Of a stretch of 64,000 bases of DNA, positions 36,575 to 45,067 are shown piece by piece. Below the pieces are notes generated by a model that saw only the letters and a list, made by a program, of their open reading frames with translations, searched no databases and had not been told where the DNA came from. A program made the translations under genes and the position numbers. The stretch is taken from assembly GCF_900089585.1 (NCBI RefSeq), contig NZ_FLRH01000003.1:3052501-3116500 (forward strand), in the 5' to 3' direction. Positions within the stretch are counted from its first letter, which is position 1; every line of letters begins with the position of its first letter. The stretch comes from Micromonospora sediminicola (lineage in GTDB: Bacteria > Actinomycetota > Actinomycetes > Mycobacteriales > Micromonosporaceae).

Positions 36575-37204
36575 TCAGCCGCGCCAGTGCTCGCACCCGG
36601 CCACGACGAGACGGAGTTGCCGGGTCGCGCGGTCGCGCAGGTCCGCCATGGCGCGCGGGTCGTCCACCACGTCGAGCAGGGCGGCGGCGGTCTGCCACAT
36701 GTGGTCGACGAAGAGCGTGGTGGCCATCCGGACGTCCTCGGCCGGCCAGTCGCGCAGGTAGGCGGCGGCGTCCAGGTCGCCGGAGACGAGGTCGGCGGCG
36801 AGTTCGTCGGCGCCGCGCCGAAGCTGTTCCTCGATGGCGCGGCGCACCACGGCGACGCCGCCGTATCGCTCCCGGGCGATGAACCGGTGCCGCTCCGGGT
36901 GGCGCCGGACCTCCTCGAACAGGACGGCCATCGACTGCTCGATCAGCTCGTCGCTGCCGGTCAGTCCGATGCGGACCATCCGCTCGGCGTCGCGTGTGCC
37001 GCCCAGGGACTGCTCCACCAGGGCGACCCCGAGCTGCCCGATGTCGGCGAAGTGACGGTAGAACGCGGCCGGCACGATGCCCGCCACGCGGGTCACCTCG
37101 CGCAGGCTGAGACTGCTCAGGCCCTGGTCGGCGAGGAGGTGCACGGCGGCGTCCAGGAGCGCCTGTCGGGTGAGTTCCTTGCGCGCGGATCGACTATGGG
37201 ACAC
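36575..37204 (-). CDS. TetR-family transcriptional regulator
   Basis: 209 residues. N-terminal HTH: ARKELTRQALLDAAVHLLADQGLSSLSLREVTRVAGIVPAAFYRHF. The C-terminal domain (ERHRFIARERYGGVAVVRRAIEEQLRRGADELAADL) resembles FabR/fatty-acid-linked TetR regulators. GTG 37204; a -10-like TTTACT lies seven bases upstream, so the mRNA may be leaderless. Two copies of a 16-bp operator sit between it and the small membrane-protein genes, implying autorepression and control of those genes. Confidence 0.9.
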   Translation of the reverse strand: MSHSRSARKELTRQALLDAAVHLLADQGLSSLSLREVTRVAGIVPAAFYRHFADIGQLGVALVEQSLGGTRDAERMVRIGLTGSDELIEQSMAVLFEEVRRHPERHRFIARERYGGVAVVRRAIEEQLRRGADELAADLVSGDLDAAAYLRDWPAEDVRMATTLFVDHMWQTAAALLDVVDDPRAMADLRDRATRQLRLVVAGCEHWRG

Positions 37205-37212
37205 GTCACTCA

Positions 37213-37228
37213 GTAAACACCTGTGCAC
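37213..37228. promoter_or_regulatory. TetR operator copy 2 (over its own -10)
   Basis: On the minus strand GTGCACAGGTGTTTAC, identical to copy 1 (GTGAACAAGTGTTCAC) at 13 of 16 positions. It overlaps the TTTACT -10 of the regulator gene. Confidence 0.5.
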
Positions 37229-37260
37229 CGACGTTTTCGTTCCCCTAGCCTGGGCGCTGA

Positions 37261-37276
37261 GTGAACAAGTGTTCAC
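37261..37276. promoter_or_regulatory. TetR operator copy 1
   Basis: GTGAACAAGTGTTCAC, perfect 7-2-7 inverted repeat, 24 bases upstream of the next gene's start codon and 57 upstream of the tetR start. The regulator's spacing and orientation make it the natural candidate to bind here. Confidence 0.65.
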
Positions 37277-37300
37277 CTGTCTGATGTGGAGGTCGATCCG

Positions 37301-37471
37301 ATGCTCGCCCTGATGGCCGCGCTCTGGCTGGCCGCCCTGACGCTCGGCACCGCCGCCTTCTCCGACCGGCCGCTGCTCTGCCTGGTCGCGGCGGCGCTGG
37401 TGGCGGGCGGCGTCGCGGTCCTGACCCGCGGTAGCGGCCTGCTGGCCCGCCGCCGCGCCCGCGAGGGCTGA
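37301..37471 (+). CDS. Small two-helix membrane protein
   Basis: 56 residues: MLALMAALWLAALTLGTAAF forms helix one, then LLCLVAAALVAGGVAVL forms helix two, then a basic tail LLARRRAREG. GGAGG lies eight bases before ATG 37301. Divergent from the TetR gene and behind its operator. No family recognised. Confidence 0.6.
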   Translation: MLALMAALWLAALTLGTAAFSDRPLLCLVAAALVAGGVAVLTRGSGLLARRRAREG

Positions 37472-37518
37472 TCGGGCCGCACCGGGCGAACCCCGCTCCT
37501 CCGCGAAGGGAGACACCC

Positions 37519-37833
37519 ATGTCCGTCGCCAGCCGGGAACGGCCGATCCACACCGCGCCCCGCCGCTCCGCCGGGAACACGCCGCGTCTCGACGGCCGTG
37601 CCTCGGCCGCCCTCATGCTGGGCGGCGCCGGCCTGTTCGTGTTCAACGTGCTCTTCGGCCCGATCGCCATCGTGCTGGGCCTGCGGGCGGCACGGAACCC
37701 CGCCGGCGGACGCTTCGGCCGGATCGGTGGGCGCCTCGGCGTCACCCTGGGCGTGCTCGACCTGCTGGTCTGGGCCGTTCTGCTGCTCGTCCGGCTCCGC
37801 GGTGACGGGCTGAGCTGGCAGTTCGGGGGCTGA
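37519..37833 (+). CDS. DUF4190-like small membrane protein
   Basis: 104 residues: a basic cytoplasmic N-terminus, then ASAALMLGGAGLFVFNVLFGPIAIVLGLRAARN, the typical DUF4190 first helix pair and basic loop, then a last helix VLDLLVWAVLLLVRLR. Likely a small inner-membrane protein of unknown role. It follows the two-helix gene by 47 bases on the same strand, so probably the same TetR-controlled operon. Confidence 0.65.
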   Translation: MSVASRERPIHTAPRRSAGNTPRLDGRASAALMLGGAGLFVFNVLFGPIAIVLGLRAARNPAGGRFGRIGGRLGVTLGVLDLLVWAVLLLVRLRGDGLSWQFGG

Positions 37834-37836
37834 CCC

Positions 37837-38805
37837 TCAGCTGTGCAGCGTCCGGCTCGGCGGGATGCCGAAGACGGACCGGTAGTGGGCGGTGAACCGG
37901 CTGTGGCTGAGGAAGCCCCACCGGGTGGCGATCCGGTTCACCGTGTCGTGCTGCGGGTCGCCGAGCCGCAGGTCCTGATGGGCACGTTCCAGCCGGATCT
38001 GCCGCAGGTAGGCCATCGGTGTGCTGTCCAGGTGCCGCCGGAAGGCCAGTTGCAGCGACCGGACGGACACCGCCGCGGCCGCCGCCACGTCGGCGGGACC
38101 GATGTCCCGGTGGGCGTGTTCCTCCATGAAGGAGATCGCGCGGCGCAGGACCGGCGCGACGGCGTCCCGCCGGTCCGGGCCCGTCGGCTCGGTCAGCGCG
38201 GTGTTGGGAAAGACGGCGAGGGCGGCCGCGGCGAGGGTCCGTGCCGCCGCCCCGAGGACCAGCGGCTGGCGACTGGCCTCGGGATTGCTCAACACCGCGA
38301 GCCGAACGTAGTGGGCGGTGGCCCGCCAGTGGTCGGCGAGGACGGCCGAGCCCGGCTCCAGCCCGGTGAACCGGACCGGCGACGGCCGCCGTCCCGGGGC
38401 GGGGGACGCGATCTGGTCGAACAGTTGCCGGTCGAGCTGGCACAGCACCACCTCGCCGGGCTGCCACCGGACGCGGTACGGGCGACCGGGCCGGGCGTTC
38501 AGGAACACGTCACCGGGCCGGTAACGGCTCTCCTCCCCGTCGCAGCTACGGGTGACCGTGCTCGTCGTGCTCTCGCAGACGACCAGGGACTCGATCTCCG
38601 CGACCTCCACCCGGAGGTCGGTGGACTGCACGACCCGGTCGACGCGGATCGGCCCGGCGTGCAGCCGACGGTGGCTCAGCCGGTAGCGGCGCTCGTCGCT
38701 GTCGATGCGCATGCCCCGGGTGCCGTACGCCTCGGTGAGATAGCGGTGGATGTGCTCCGGGTCCCGGCTGTCGAAGTGGTGGCTGACGGTCGATTCGAGC
38801 CTCAC
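37837..38805 (-). CDS. AraC-family transcriptional regulator
   Basis: 322 residues. The N-terminal sensor part is of the AraC-binding-domain-like type (STVTRSCDGEESRYRPGDVFLNARPGRPYRVRW). A C-terminal double HTH holds GPADVAAAAAVSVRSLQLAFRRHLDSTPMAYLRQIRLERAHQDL and RIATRWGFLSHSRFTAHYRSVFGIPPSRTL. Target unknown; nothing nearby is an obvious partner. GTG start at 38805. Confidence 0.9.
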   Translation of the reverse strand: MRLESTVSHHFDSRDPEHIHRYLTEAYGTRGMRIDSDERRYRLSHRRLHAGPIRVDRVVQSTDLRVEVAEIESLVVCESTTSTVTRSCDGEESRYRPGDVFLNARPGRPYRVRWQPGEVVLCQLDRQLFDQIASPAPGRRPSPVRFTGLEPGSAVLADHWRATAHYVRLAVLSNPEASRQPLVLGAAARTLAAAALAVFPNTALTEPTGPDRRDAVAPVLRRAISFMEEHAHRDIGPADVAAAAAVSVRSLQLAFRRHLDSTPMAYLRQIRLERAHQDLRLGDPQHDTVNRIATRWGFLSHSRFTAHYRSVFGIPPSRTLHS

Positions 38806-39113
38806 AGCGTCCCCCTGGCGAACTCGGTGCCGTAAGTGGGAGTCCTTCGCCCGCGATGGAGGGAATGCGGGATTGCGACCGAACTGCGCCGCCGCCGAAT
38901 GTCCTTTGTGAGTCCTGGATGGTACTGCGCTTCGCGTTCTTCCGATGCCATTTCCCCAACGGGAATTGCGCCTAACGCAGATCCCATTGATAGGACTTTC
39001 GTTCAGCGATCAGTTGTCGTCTCGTCCTTTCGCTGTCGGACGTAGTCCCGGCCCGCGTGATCGGGAAGGGTCGGTGCCTGGGGCGTGCCGATGCGGTCGA
39101 CAGGGGGGCGCGG
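38806..39113. other. 308-base gap, probably divergent promoters
   Basis: No credible gene. Bases 38890-39030 are clearly less GC-rich than the rest, as expected of a promoter region between the AraC gene (-) and the next gene (+). I could not fix -35/-10 pairs: TTGATA at 38987-38992 has no good partner. Confidence 0.4.
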
Positions 39114-39761
39114 GTGGACGGGACTGAGGCACGACGTGTGGCGTGGGTGGTGGCCGCGGAGTCGATGCGGCGTCTCGACGGCGCCGCCGGCGGTGGCGGT
39201 CGGTTCGACGGCCACGAGGTGGCCCTCGGGGTGGCGCTGCGCGAGACGCTGCACGAGGCCCTGCGCGGGACTGCCGCCGCGGACGGCCGACCGCTGGCCG
39301 AACTGTGCCGGCGGCTGGGGTGGACGCCGGAGGAGTTCGACGCGCTCGGGCACCACCTGCTGACCGCGGTGCTCGCGCAGCGGCTGGGACCGGACGTGCT
39401 GGTCCGTGTCGGCGCGATGCTCACCCGGGCGCGTCACCGGCTGTCGTACGCCCCTCCCGCCGGTCCGCACACGCCGCACCGGGAACCGCGCAGTCGCAAC
39501 GACGCGTCCCGCCGCTACGTGGTCGCCGCGCCGCCCGCGCACCTGCCGCTGCCACCGGACTGGCGGTGCACCGGCTGCGCGGCGGAGTGGCCCTGTCCGA
39601 CCAAGCAGAGCCAGTTGCTGGTCGAGTTCGGCGGGACCACCGCGGGTCTGGCCGTCTACCTCGGCACGTGTCTGGTCGCCGCCGCCGAGGACCTGCCCAC
39701 CATGCCGGTCGCCGAGGCCCGGGCGCGCTTCCTGGGCTGGCTGCCCCGCAGCCGCTACTGA
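39114..39761 (+). CDS. Hypothetical protein with a C-terminal cysteine cluster
   Basis: 215 residues from GTG 39114 (the frame is open to 39057). Helical N-terminal half; the C-terminal half holds DWRCTGCAAEWPCPTKQSQLL, with CxxC and a further Cys, a possible metal site. No family recognised. Possibly a small regulatory or structural protein. The start is uncertain. Confidence 0.5.
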   Translation: MDGTEARRVAWVVAAESMRRLDGAAGGGGRFDGHEVALGVALRETLHEALRGTAAADGRPLAELCRRLGWTPEEFDALGHHLLTAVLAQRLGPDVLVRVGAMLTRARHRLSYAPPAGPHTPHREPRSRNDASRRYVVAAPPAHLPLPPDWRCTGCAAEWPCPTKQSQLLVEFGGTTAGLAVYLGTCLVAAAEDLPTMPVAEARARFLGWLPRSRY

Positions 39762-39814
39762 CCGCCGGCCGCGTGGTCGCCCGGCGACCGTCGACCCGTG
39801 CGGCCGGACGACGC

Positions 39815-40507
39815 TCAGAGCAGCTCGGCGTCGTGCACGAGCAGGGCGATCTGCACCCGGTTGTTCAGGCCCAGCTTGGCCAGCAGCCGCGACACGTGCC
39901 CCTTCACCGTCGGCACGCCCATGCCCAGCCCGGCGGCGATCTCGGCGTTCGACCCGCCCTGGCCCACGAGCACCGCCACGTCCCGTTCCCGGTCGGTGAG
40001 GGCGGCCAGCCGCTCCCGCGCGCGTGCCCGGCGGCTTCCCGCGACCGGGTCCGCGACGTGGTCGATCAGCCGACGGACGACCGCGGGCGACAGGATCGCC
40101 GCACCCGCGGCGACGGTACGGACGGCGGCGAGGATCTCCCGTGGCGGGGTGTCCTTGAGCAGGAAGCCGCACGCGCCGCCGCGGAGCGCGTCGAGCACGT
40201 ACTCGTCGGCGTTGAACGTGGTCAGCACGATGATCTCCGGTGCGCCCGGCCGGGAGCGGATCCGGCGGGTGGCGACCAGCCCGTCGACGCGGGGCATCCG
40301 GACGTCCATGAGGATCACGTCCGGCCAGTGCGCGTGGACCATCGACACGGCCTGCGCGCCGTCGGCCGCTTCCGCGACCACCTCGATGTCGGGCGACCCG
40401 CCTACCAGGATGCGCAATCCGGCCCGGACCAGCGGGTCGTCGTCGACGACGGCCAGCCGGATCGGCCGCCGGCCGCGATCCGGCCCGGCGGCGGGTGGTC
40501 CGTTCAC
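39815..40507 (-). CDS. NarL-type response regulator (LuxR HTH)
   Basis: 230 residues. Receiver domain: LAVVDDDPLVRAGLRIL (acidic pair), phosphoryl Asp in DVILMDVRMPRVDG, conserved Thr in IIVLTTFNADEYV and Lys in GFLLKDTPP. C-terminal HTH LTDRERDVAVLVGQGGSNAEIAAGLGMGVPTVKGHVSRLLAKL. GTG 40507 overlaps the kinase stop (GTGA), so the pair is co-translated. Target genes unknown; the divergent membrane protein is a candidate. Confidence 0.93.
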   Translation of the reverse strand: MNGPPAAGPDRGRRPIRLAVVDDDPLVRAGLRILVGGSPDIEVVAEAADGAQAVSMVHAHWPDVILMDVRMPRVDGLVATRRIRSRPGAPEIIVLTTFNADEYVLDALRGGACGFLLKDTPPREILAAVRTVAAGAAILSPAVVRRLIDHVADPVAGSRRARARERLAALTDRERDVAVLVGQGGSNAEIAAGLGMGVPTVKGHVSRLLAKLGLNNRVQIALLVHDAELL

Positions 40508-41667
40508 GTCGGCCACGGCAGCCACGCCTCCAGCCGGTACTGCCCGTCCTCCGCGCCGTGGCTCACCCGCCCGCCGGCCAGCGCCACCCGCTCGCCGATG
40601 CCAACCAGTCCCATCCCACCCGGCCGGCCGGCGCGTCCGCCCGTCGGCGACGACGGATTGACCACCACGAGGCGCAGTCCGTCGCCCGGTCGGCCGGCCA
40701 GCCGGACCGCCGCGCTGGCGTCGCTGCCGTGCCGGCGGGCGTTGGTCAGCGCCTCCTGCGTGATCCGGTAGACCGTCCGTCCCAGCGCCGTGGGCGGCTC
40801 GTCGCCTGTCACCTCGTCGGCGTAGTCGACCCGCATCCCCGCCGCGCGGGCGCCGGCCACCAGGTCCGGCACGTCGGCGAAGCCGGGCTGCGGCGGCTCC
40901 GGCCGGTCCGCGACGCCGACCACGGCGCGCAGTTCCTCGAGGGCCTCGTGGGCGCTGGACCGGATCGCGCCGGCCGCGATCGCGATCTCGTCGGGCCGGG
41001 CGTCGGTGCGTACCTCCAGCGCGCCGGCGTGCAGGCTGATCAACGACATCCGGTGCGCCAGCACGTCGTGCATCTCCCGGGCGATCCGGGCCCGTTCGGT
41101 CAGCCGCGCCTGGTCGACGCGCAGGTGCTGCTCGGCCTGCAACCGCGCGGCGTGCGCGCGCAGCGACTCGGTCAGCCGCCGATAGGCCTGCACGAACTGA
41201 CCCCAGCCGATCGCCGCGACGCCGGTCACCGCGCGCATCACCACGTCCACCCAGACCGGGTACGGCGGGTCGTGCTGGAGCAGGAAATAGACCACACCGG
41301 TGCCGACGTGCGCCGCGCCCAGGGTGAACAGCAGCCGGGCCCGGTGGCGGACCGCCGCGGTGAACAGCGCGACCAGGATCGGCCCGGTCGCGGTCACCGA
41401 GATCGCGCCGAACGGCAGCAGCGCGAGCAGCACGGGCACCGGCCGGCGTCGCCGGAGCAGCAACGGAACGGCGCAGAGCACGCCGACCAGCACGTCGACC
41501 GGCCACGGGATCGCCGCGCCGGGCGCGGTCGCGTCACCGATCCGCAGCATGGTCAGGCCGTAGCCCAGCGCCACGGTGACCGCCACGGTGTCGGCGAGGC
41601 GGTGACGCGCGGTCACCCGGTCGCCGGTCGGGTCCGGCACGAGCAGGGCGAACAGCGCGGCGGCCAT
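40504..41667 (-). CDS. Sensor histidine kinase (HisKA_3 type)
   Basis: 387 residues. Several N-terminal membrane helices (to about residue 165), a dimerisation segment LTERARIAREMHDVLAHRMSLISLHAGAL with the phosphorylated His in REMHDV, and an ATPase domain with ITQEALTNARRHG (N box) and GGMGLVGIGERVALAGG (G box). Pairs with the downstream NarL regulator. Leaderless-type start: TAGGCT lies six bases before the ATG. The stimulus is unknown. Confidence 0.93.
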   Translation of the reverse strand: MAAALFALLVPDPTGDRVTARHRLADTVAVTVALGYGLTMLRIGDATAPGAAIPWPVDVLVGVLCAVPLLLRRRRPVPVLLALLPFGAISVTATGPILVALFTAAVRHRARLLFTLGAAHVGTGVVYFLLQHDPPYPVWVDVVMRAVTGVAAIGWGQFVQAYRRLTESLRAHAARLQAEQHLRVDQARLTERARIAREMHDVLAHRMSLISLHAGALEVRTDARPDEIAIAAGAIRSSAHEALEELRAVVGVADRPEPPQPGFADVPDLVAGARAAGMRVDYADEVTGDEPPTALGRTVYRITQEALTNARRHGSDASAAVRLAGRPGDGLRLVVVNPSSPTGGRAGRPGGMGLVGIGERVALAGGRVSHGAEDGQYRLEAWLPWPT

Positions 41668-41673
41668 GCCGGC

Positions 41674-41679
41674 AGCCTA
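41674..41679 (-). promoter_or_regulatory. -10 element of the kinase/response-regulator operon
   Basis: Minus strand TAGGCT, six bases, ATG: leaderless layout. No -35 was seen. Confidence 0.4.
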
Positions 41680-41799
41680 GGCGGTACGGGTGGCGACGCC
41701 AGCTACCAAAGTAGGGGTGCCGGTCGATCCTTCGGCTCGTGCCCGGGCGCCCGTGTGACGGCGATCCTCGGTCGGGTCGACCGGACGAGGGAGGCCCAC

Positions 41800-42495
41800 G
41801 TGGACCCGCACGAGACGATCACCGGCGCGCTGCGGCGTGCGGCCGGCAGCCGGGGACGCCGGCTCCTTCTGCTGGTGACGGTCGGCGCCGGGATTCTCGC
41901 CATCGCGGCGCTCCTGGCCGGGCTCCCACCCGCCGAGCGCACCGCCGCGACGTTCGCCGAGACGGTGCACGCGTTCGTCTCCGTCCCGCTGCCGTTCGTC
42001 GGTGTCCTGCTCGTCCACGACCTCCGCCGGGCGCCCGGCGCCCCGGTGCTGCCCACGCTGGCCGCGGCGACGCTGATCGCGGTGGCCGCGGGGCTGGCCG
42101 GCGACGCGCTCTTCGTCGTCGCACTGGCCGCGTCCGGGTCCACCGCGTCCGACCCGTGGGCGCACGTCGGCGGGCTCGCCGTGGCGGGCGTGCTGGCGCA
42201 GGTGCTCGCGCAGCTCGTCGGCACCGGGCTGGGGCTGCTGATCGCCCGGCCGGGGTGGGCCTGCCCGGCCACGATCGTGCTGCCGCTCGGGGCGTACGCG
42301 GTGCTCACGCCGCTGGGCACGGCCCGCGACCGGCTCACGCCGTACGGGGCTTTGCAGGGGCTGCTCGGCGCGGCGCCGGGTGGCCCGCGATGGGCGTGGT
42401 GGGTGACCGCGGCGCTGCTGTGGGGCGCGGCCCTCAACGCGGTCGGCGCCGTCGCGCTGCGGCGTCGCGCCGTCCGGACCGGAGGGGGCGCGTGA
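41800..42495 (+). CDS. Six-helix membrane protein divergent from the two-component system
   Basis: 231 residues with about six hydrophobic helices (LLLLVTVGAGILAIAALLAGL, PLPFVGVLLVHDLR and others). The layout resembles the permease half of an ABC-2 transporter but no ATPase is present. Start GTG 41800 follows a strong GAGGGAGG. Divergent from the kinase, 132 bp away, so it may be the target or sensor partner. Confidence 0.65.
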   Translation: MDPHETITGALRRAAGSRGRRLLLLVTVGAGILAIAALLAGLPPAERTAATFAETVHAFVSVPLPFVGVLLVHDLRRAPGAPVLPTLAAATLIAVAAGLAGDALFVVALAASGSTASDPWAHVGGLAVAGVLAQVLAQLVGTGLGLLIARPGWACPATIVLPLGAYAVLTPLGTARDRLTPYGALQGLLGAAPGGPRWAWWVTAALLWGAALNAVGAVALRRRAVRTGGGA

Positions 42496-42802
42496 CGGCT
42501 CCCCGGGTACGAGGTCGGCTCAGCGGAACGTGGTCTGGAATTTCTTGCTCGACCCGACCGGTCTTCCCAGGACGCGTGCCCGGTCGTCCCGCGCCGTGGG
42601 AGCGCTGCCTGTGTCGTCGACGTCCGTCCGGAAGGGATCTCCGCTGGTCGAGGGCGATTTTGCGGCACAGGTGTTGCCAGCCGGTTTCGAAAACTTTGCC
42701 GCAAGGTATTGCAAAGACTTTCATGGATCCCGCATGGTGTTCGCTACCCGGACGGCCGTCCACCTCCGCGCACCCCGTCGAGCACGGAAGAGGTCCCCTG
42801 CC
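42496..42802. other. 307-base gap upstream of the alpha-amylase gene
   Basis: No credible gene. Positions 42660-42735 are AT-rich for this genome and hold the amylase control region. I saw no convincing -35/-10 pair. Confidence 0.4.
42694..42716. promoter_or_regulatory. Candidate maltose-type operator of the alpha-amylase gene
   Basis: CTTTGC-N11-GCAAAG (42694-42699 and 42711-42716), with an inner GCAA-GGTA-TTGC at 42701-42712. Repeated TTGC/GCAA half sites upstream of amylase genes are typical of LacI-family MalR/Reg1 control in streptomycetes. Confidence 0.45.
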
Positions 42803-45016
42803 ATGGAATCCGCCAGGCCACACCCCCGTGGCCGTGCCGGCCGCCTGATGCTCGCCGCCGCGCTGGTCGCGGCCGGCGGCACGGCGGTCGTCACGGCTGC
42901 CACCACCGCCGCCCCCGCCCGCGCCGCCACCGTCCTCAACGACAGCGAGGTGACCGCCAACCTCTGGGAATGGAACTGGGCCTCGGTCTCCGCCGCCTGC
43001 ACCGACCACCTCGGCCCCGCCGGTTACGGCGCGGTCCAGGTGGCACCGCCGCAGGAGTCGGTCAGCCTGCCGAGCAGCCCCGACGGCGTGCACCCCTGGT
43101 TCGAGGTCTACCAGCCGGTGTCGTACAGGTTGGACAGCCGGTTCGGCAACCGGCAGCAGTTCGCCGCCATGGTCAGCGCCTGCCACGCCGCCGGCGTGCG
43201 GGTCTACGTCGATGCCGTGGTCAACCACATGGCCGGCACCAACAACCCGGCCGGCACGCGCGGGTACGCCGGGACCGAGTTCTCCGGCTACAGCTACCCG
43301 GCCGTGCCCTACGGCAGCGGCGACTTCCACCGCCCCGGGGACAACTGCCCGACCGGCGGGGGCATCAGCGACTGGAACAACGAGGCCCAGGTGACCAGCT
43401 GCGAGCTGCTGTCCCTGTCCGACCTCTACACCGAGAAGGAAGCGGTCCGGAACACGATCGCCGGCTACCTGAACGACCTGATCGGGCTCGGCGTCGACGG
43501 CTTCCGGGTGGACGCGGTCAAGCACGTCCGCAAGGACGACTTCGCCGCGATCCTCGGCAAGCTGAACAACACCGTCGCCGAGGGCAGACGCCCGTACGTG
43601 GCTCAGGAGATCTTCGACGGCGCCAGCAACCCGGCCCTGCAGGCCCGGGCGTTCACCGGCAACGGCGACGTGCTGGACTTCGCGTACGCCAAGGGTATCC
43701 GCTCGGCCTTCCAGGGCTCCATCGCCGCGCTGGCCAACGTGGCCAACTGGAACCTCGACGCGCCGAGCGCCAACGTCTTCGCCATGGTCACCAACCACGA
43801 CCTGGAGCGCGACGGGGTGGTGCTGTCCTACAAGAACGGCACCGACTACGTGCTCGCCACCTACTTCGGGCTGGCCCACCCGCACGGCAAGCCCTCGGTC
43901 TACGACAGCTTCACCTGGACCGACCGCAACCAGTCACCGCCGCACGACGGCACCGGCCGGGTCACCGACACGGTCTGCGGCGCCGCCTGGACCTGCCTGA
44001 GCCGCACCACCGGCATCAAGGGCATGGTCGGCTGGGCGAACGCCGCCCGCCCGGTGAAGACCGTCTCCGACTTCACCACGGTGACCAGCAACGTGATCGG
44101 CTTCCACCGGGGCGACCGGGCCTGGATCGGCATCAACGACTCCGGTTCCGCCACCACCGCCACCTTCACCACCGGCCTGGCCGACGGCCGGTACTGCGAC
44201 GTCATCTCGGGCGTCGCCACCGCCACCGGCTGCACCGGCGGCACGGTGACCGTCTCCGGCGGCCGGGCCACCGTGACCGTCCCGGCCAACGACGCCGTCG
44301 CGATCCACGTGGGGGCCCGGCCGGGCACGAACCCGTCGCCGACCGCGTCCCCGACGGCATCCCCGACCGCGTCCCCGACGGCCTCGCCGACCGCGTCGCC
44401 GACCGGGAACCCCACCGACCGGGTCGCCACCACGTTCACGGTCGCCGCGACCCCGGCGGCCGGCCAGGACGTGTACGTCGTGGGCAACGTCCCCGAGCTG
44501 GGCTCGTGGTCGCCGGCGAACGCCGTGAAGCTTGCCGCGCAGGGCGGCGGCAGCTACCGCGCCACCGTCGACCTGCCCCGGTCGGCCACCGTGGAGTACA
44601 AGTTCGTCAAGGTGACCACCGGTGGGGCGGTCACCTGGGAGTCCGGCTCCAACCGGACCCTCACCACTCCGGCCGCCGGCACCTACGCGGTGACCGAGAC
44701 GTTCCGGGGTGACACCGTCACCTCGACGGTGGCCGCCACGTTCGCCGTCACCGCCACCACCGCGTACGGCCAGAACGTCTTCGTCGTCGGCAACGTCCCG
44801 GCGCTGGGCGGCTGGAACCCGGCCGCGGCGGTCCCGCTCTCCCCGGCCGCCTACCCGGTGTGGCGGGCGACGGTCGAGCTGCCGCCGAACACGGCGGTCG
44901 AGTACAAGTACGTGAAGCGGAACCCGGACGGCTCGGTGACCTGGGAGTCCGGCGCGAACCGGACCTTCACCACGCCCGGCGGCGGCACGCGTACCGCCAC
45001 CGACACCTGGCGCTGA
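42803..45016 (+). CDS. Secreted GH13 alpha-amylase with two tandem CBM20 starch-binding modules
   Basis: 737 residues. Signal peptide to about residue 41. The GH13 barrel spans about 43-505, with nucleophile in GFRVDAVKH, acid/base Glu in YVAQEIFDG and VTNHD as region IV; VDAVVNHM is region I. A linker of five SPTA units (about 510-535) leads to CBM20-1 (about 537-635, VYVVGNVPELGSWSP) and CBM20-2 (about 640-737, VFVVGNVPALGGWNP). It degrades starch outside the cell; a double CBM20 suggests granular starch. Start ATG 42803 after GGAAGAGG; an in-frame ATG at 42734 is less likely. Confidence 0.96.
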   Translation: MESARPHPRGRAGRLMLAAALVAAGGTAVVTAATTAAPARAATVLNDSEVTANLWEWNWASVSAACTDHLGPAGYGAVQVAPPQESVSLPSSPDGVHPWFEVYQPVSYRLDSRFGNRQQFAAMVSACHAAGVRVYVDAVVNHMAGTNNPAGTRGYAGTEFSGYSYPAVPYGSGDFHRPGDNCPTGGGISDWNNEAQVTSCELLSLSDLYTEKEAVRNTIAGYLNDLIGLGVDGFRVDAVKHVRKDDFAAILGKLNNTVAEGRRPYVAQEIFDGASNPALQARAFTGNGDVLDFAYAKGIRSAFQGSIAALANVANWNLDAPSANVFAMVTNHDLERDGVVLSYKNGTDYVLATYFGLAHPHGKPSVYDSFTWTDRNQSPPHDGTGRVTDTVCGAAWTCLSRTTGIKGMVGWANAARPVKTVSDFTTVTSNVIGFHRGDRAWIGINDSGSATTATFTTGLADGRYCDVISGVATATGCTGGTVTVSGGRATVTVPANDAVAIHVGARPGTNPSPTASPTASPTASPTASPTASPTGNPTDRVATTFTVAATPAAGQDVYVVGNVPELGSWSPANAVKLAAQGGGSYRATVDLPRSATVEYKFVKVTTGGAVTWESGSNRTLTTPAAGTYAVTETFRGDTVTSTVAATFAVTATTAYGQNVFVVGNVPALGGWNPAAAVPLSPAAYPVWRATVELPPNTAVEYKYVKRNPDGSVTWESGANRTFTTPGGGTRTATDTWR
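44334..44405 (+). repeat. Coding tandem repeat in the amylase linker
   Basis: About six imperfect copies of a 12-bp unit (CCGACCGCGTCC type) encoding SPTA repeats of the linker between the catalytic domain and the first CBM20. Such tracts vary in copy number between strains. Confidence 0.8.
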
Positions 45017-45025
45017 GCGCCGACG

Positions 45026-45058
45026 GCGGCCCGTCCCCGACTGCCGGGGACGGGCCGC
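45026..45058. terminator. Bidirectional hairpin between convergent genes
   Basis: Perfect 14-bp stem (45026-45039 and 45045-45058; core GGCCCGTCCCCG) with 5-base loop ACTGC, between the ends of amylase (+) and lectin (-). Confidence 0.8.
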
Positions 45059-45067
45059 GCCCGCCGG

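Noticed and set aside
38802..38987. 61-codon frame between the AraC gene and the next gene
   Set aside because: It overlaps the likely promoter region, has poor codon use and encodes no recognisable feature.
42694..42706. A second RAE-like core upstream of amylase (TTTGCCGCAAG)
   Set aside because: The GGGG/CCCC arms that define the RAE are absent. The surrounding TTGC/GCAA repeats fit a sugar operator better.
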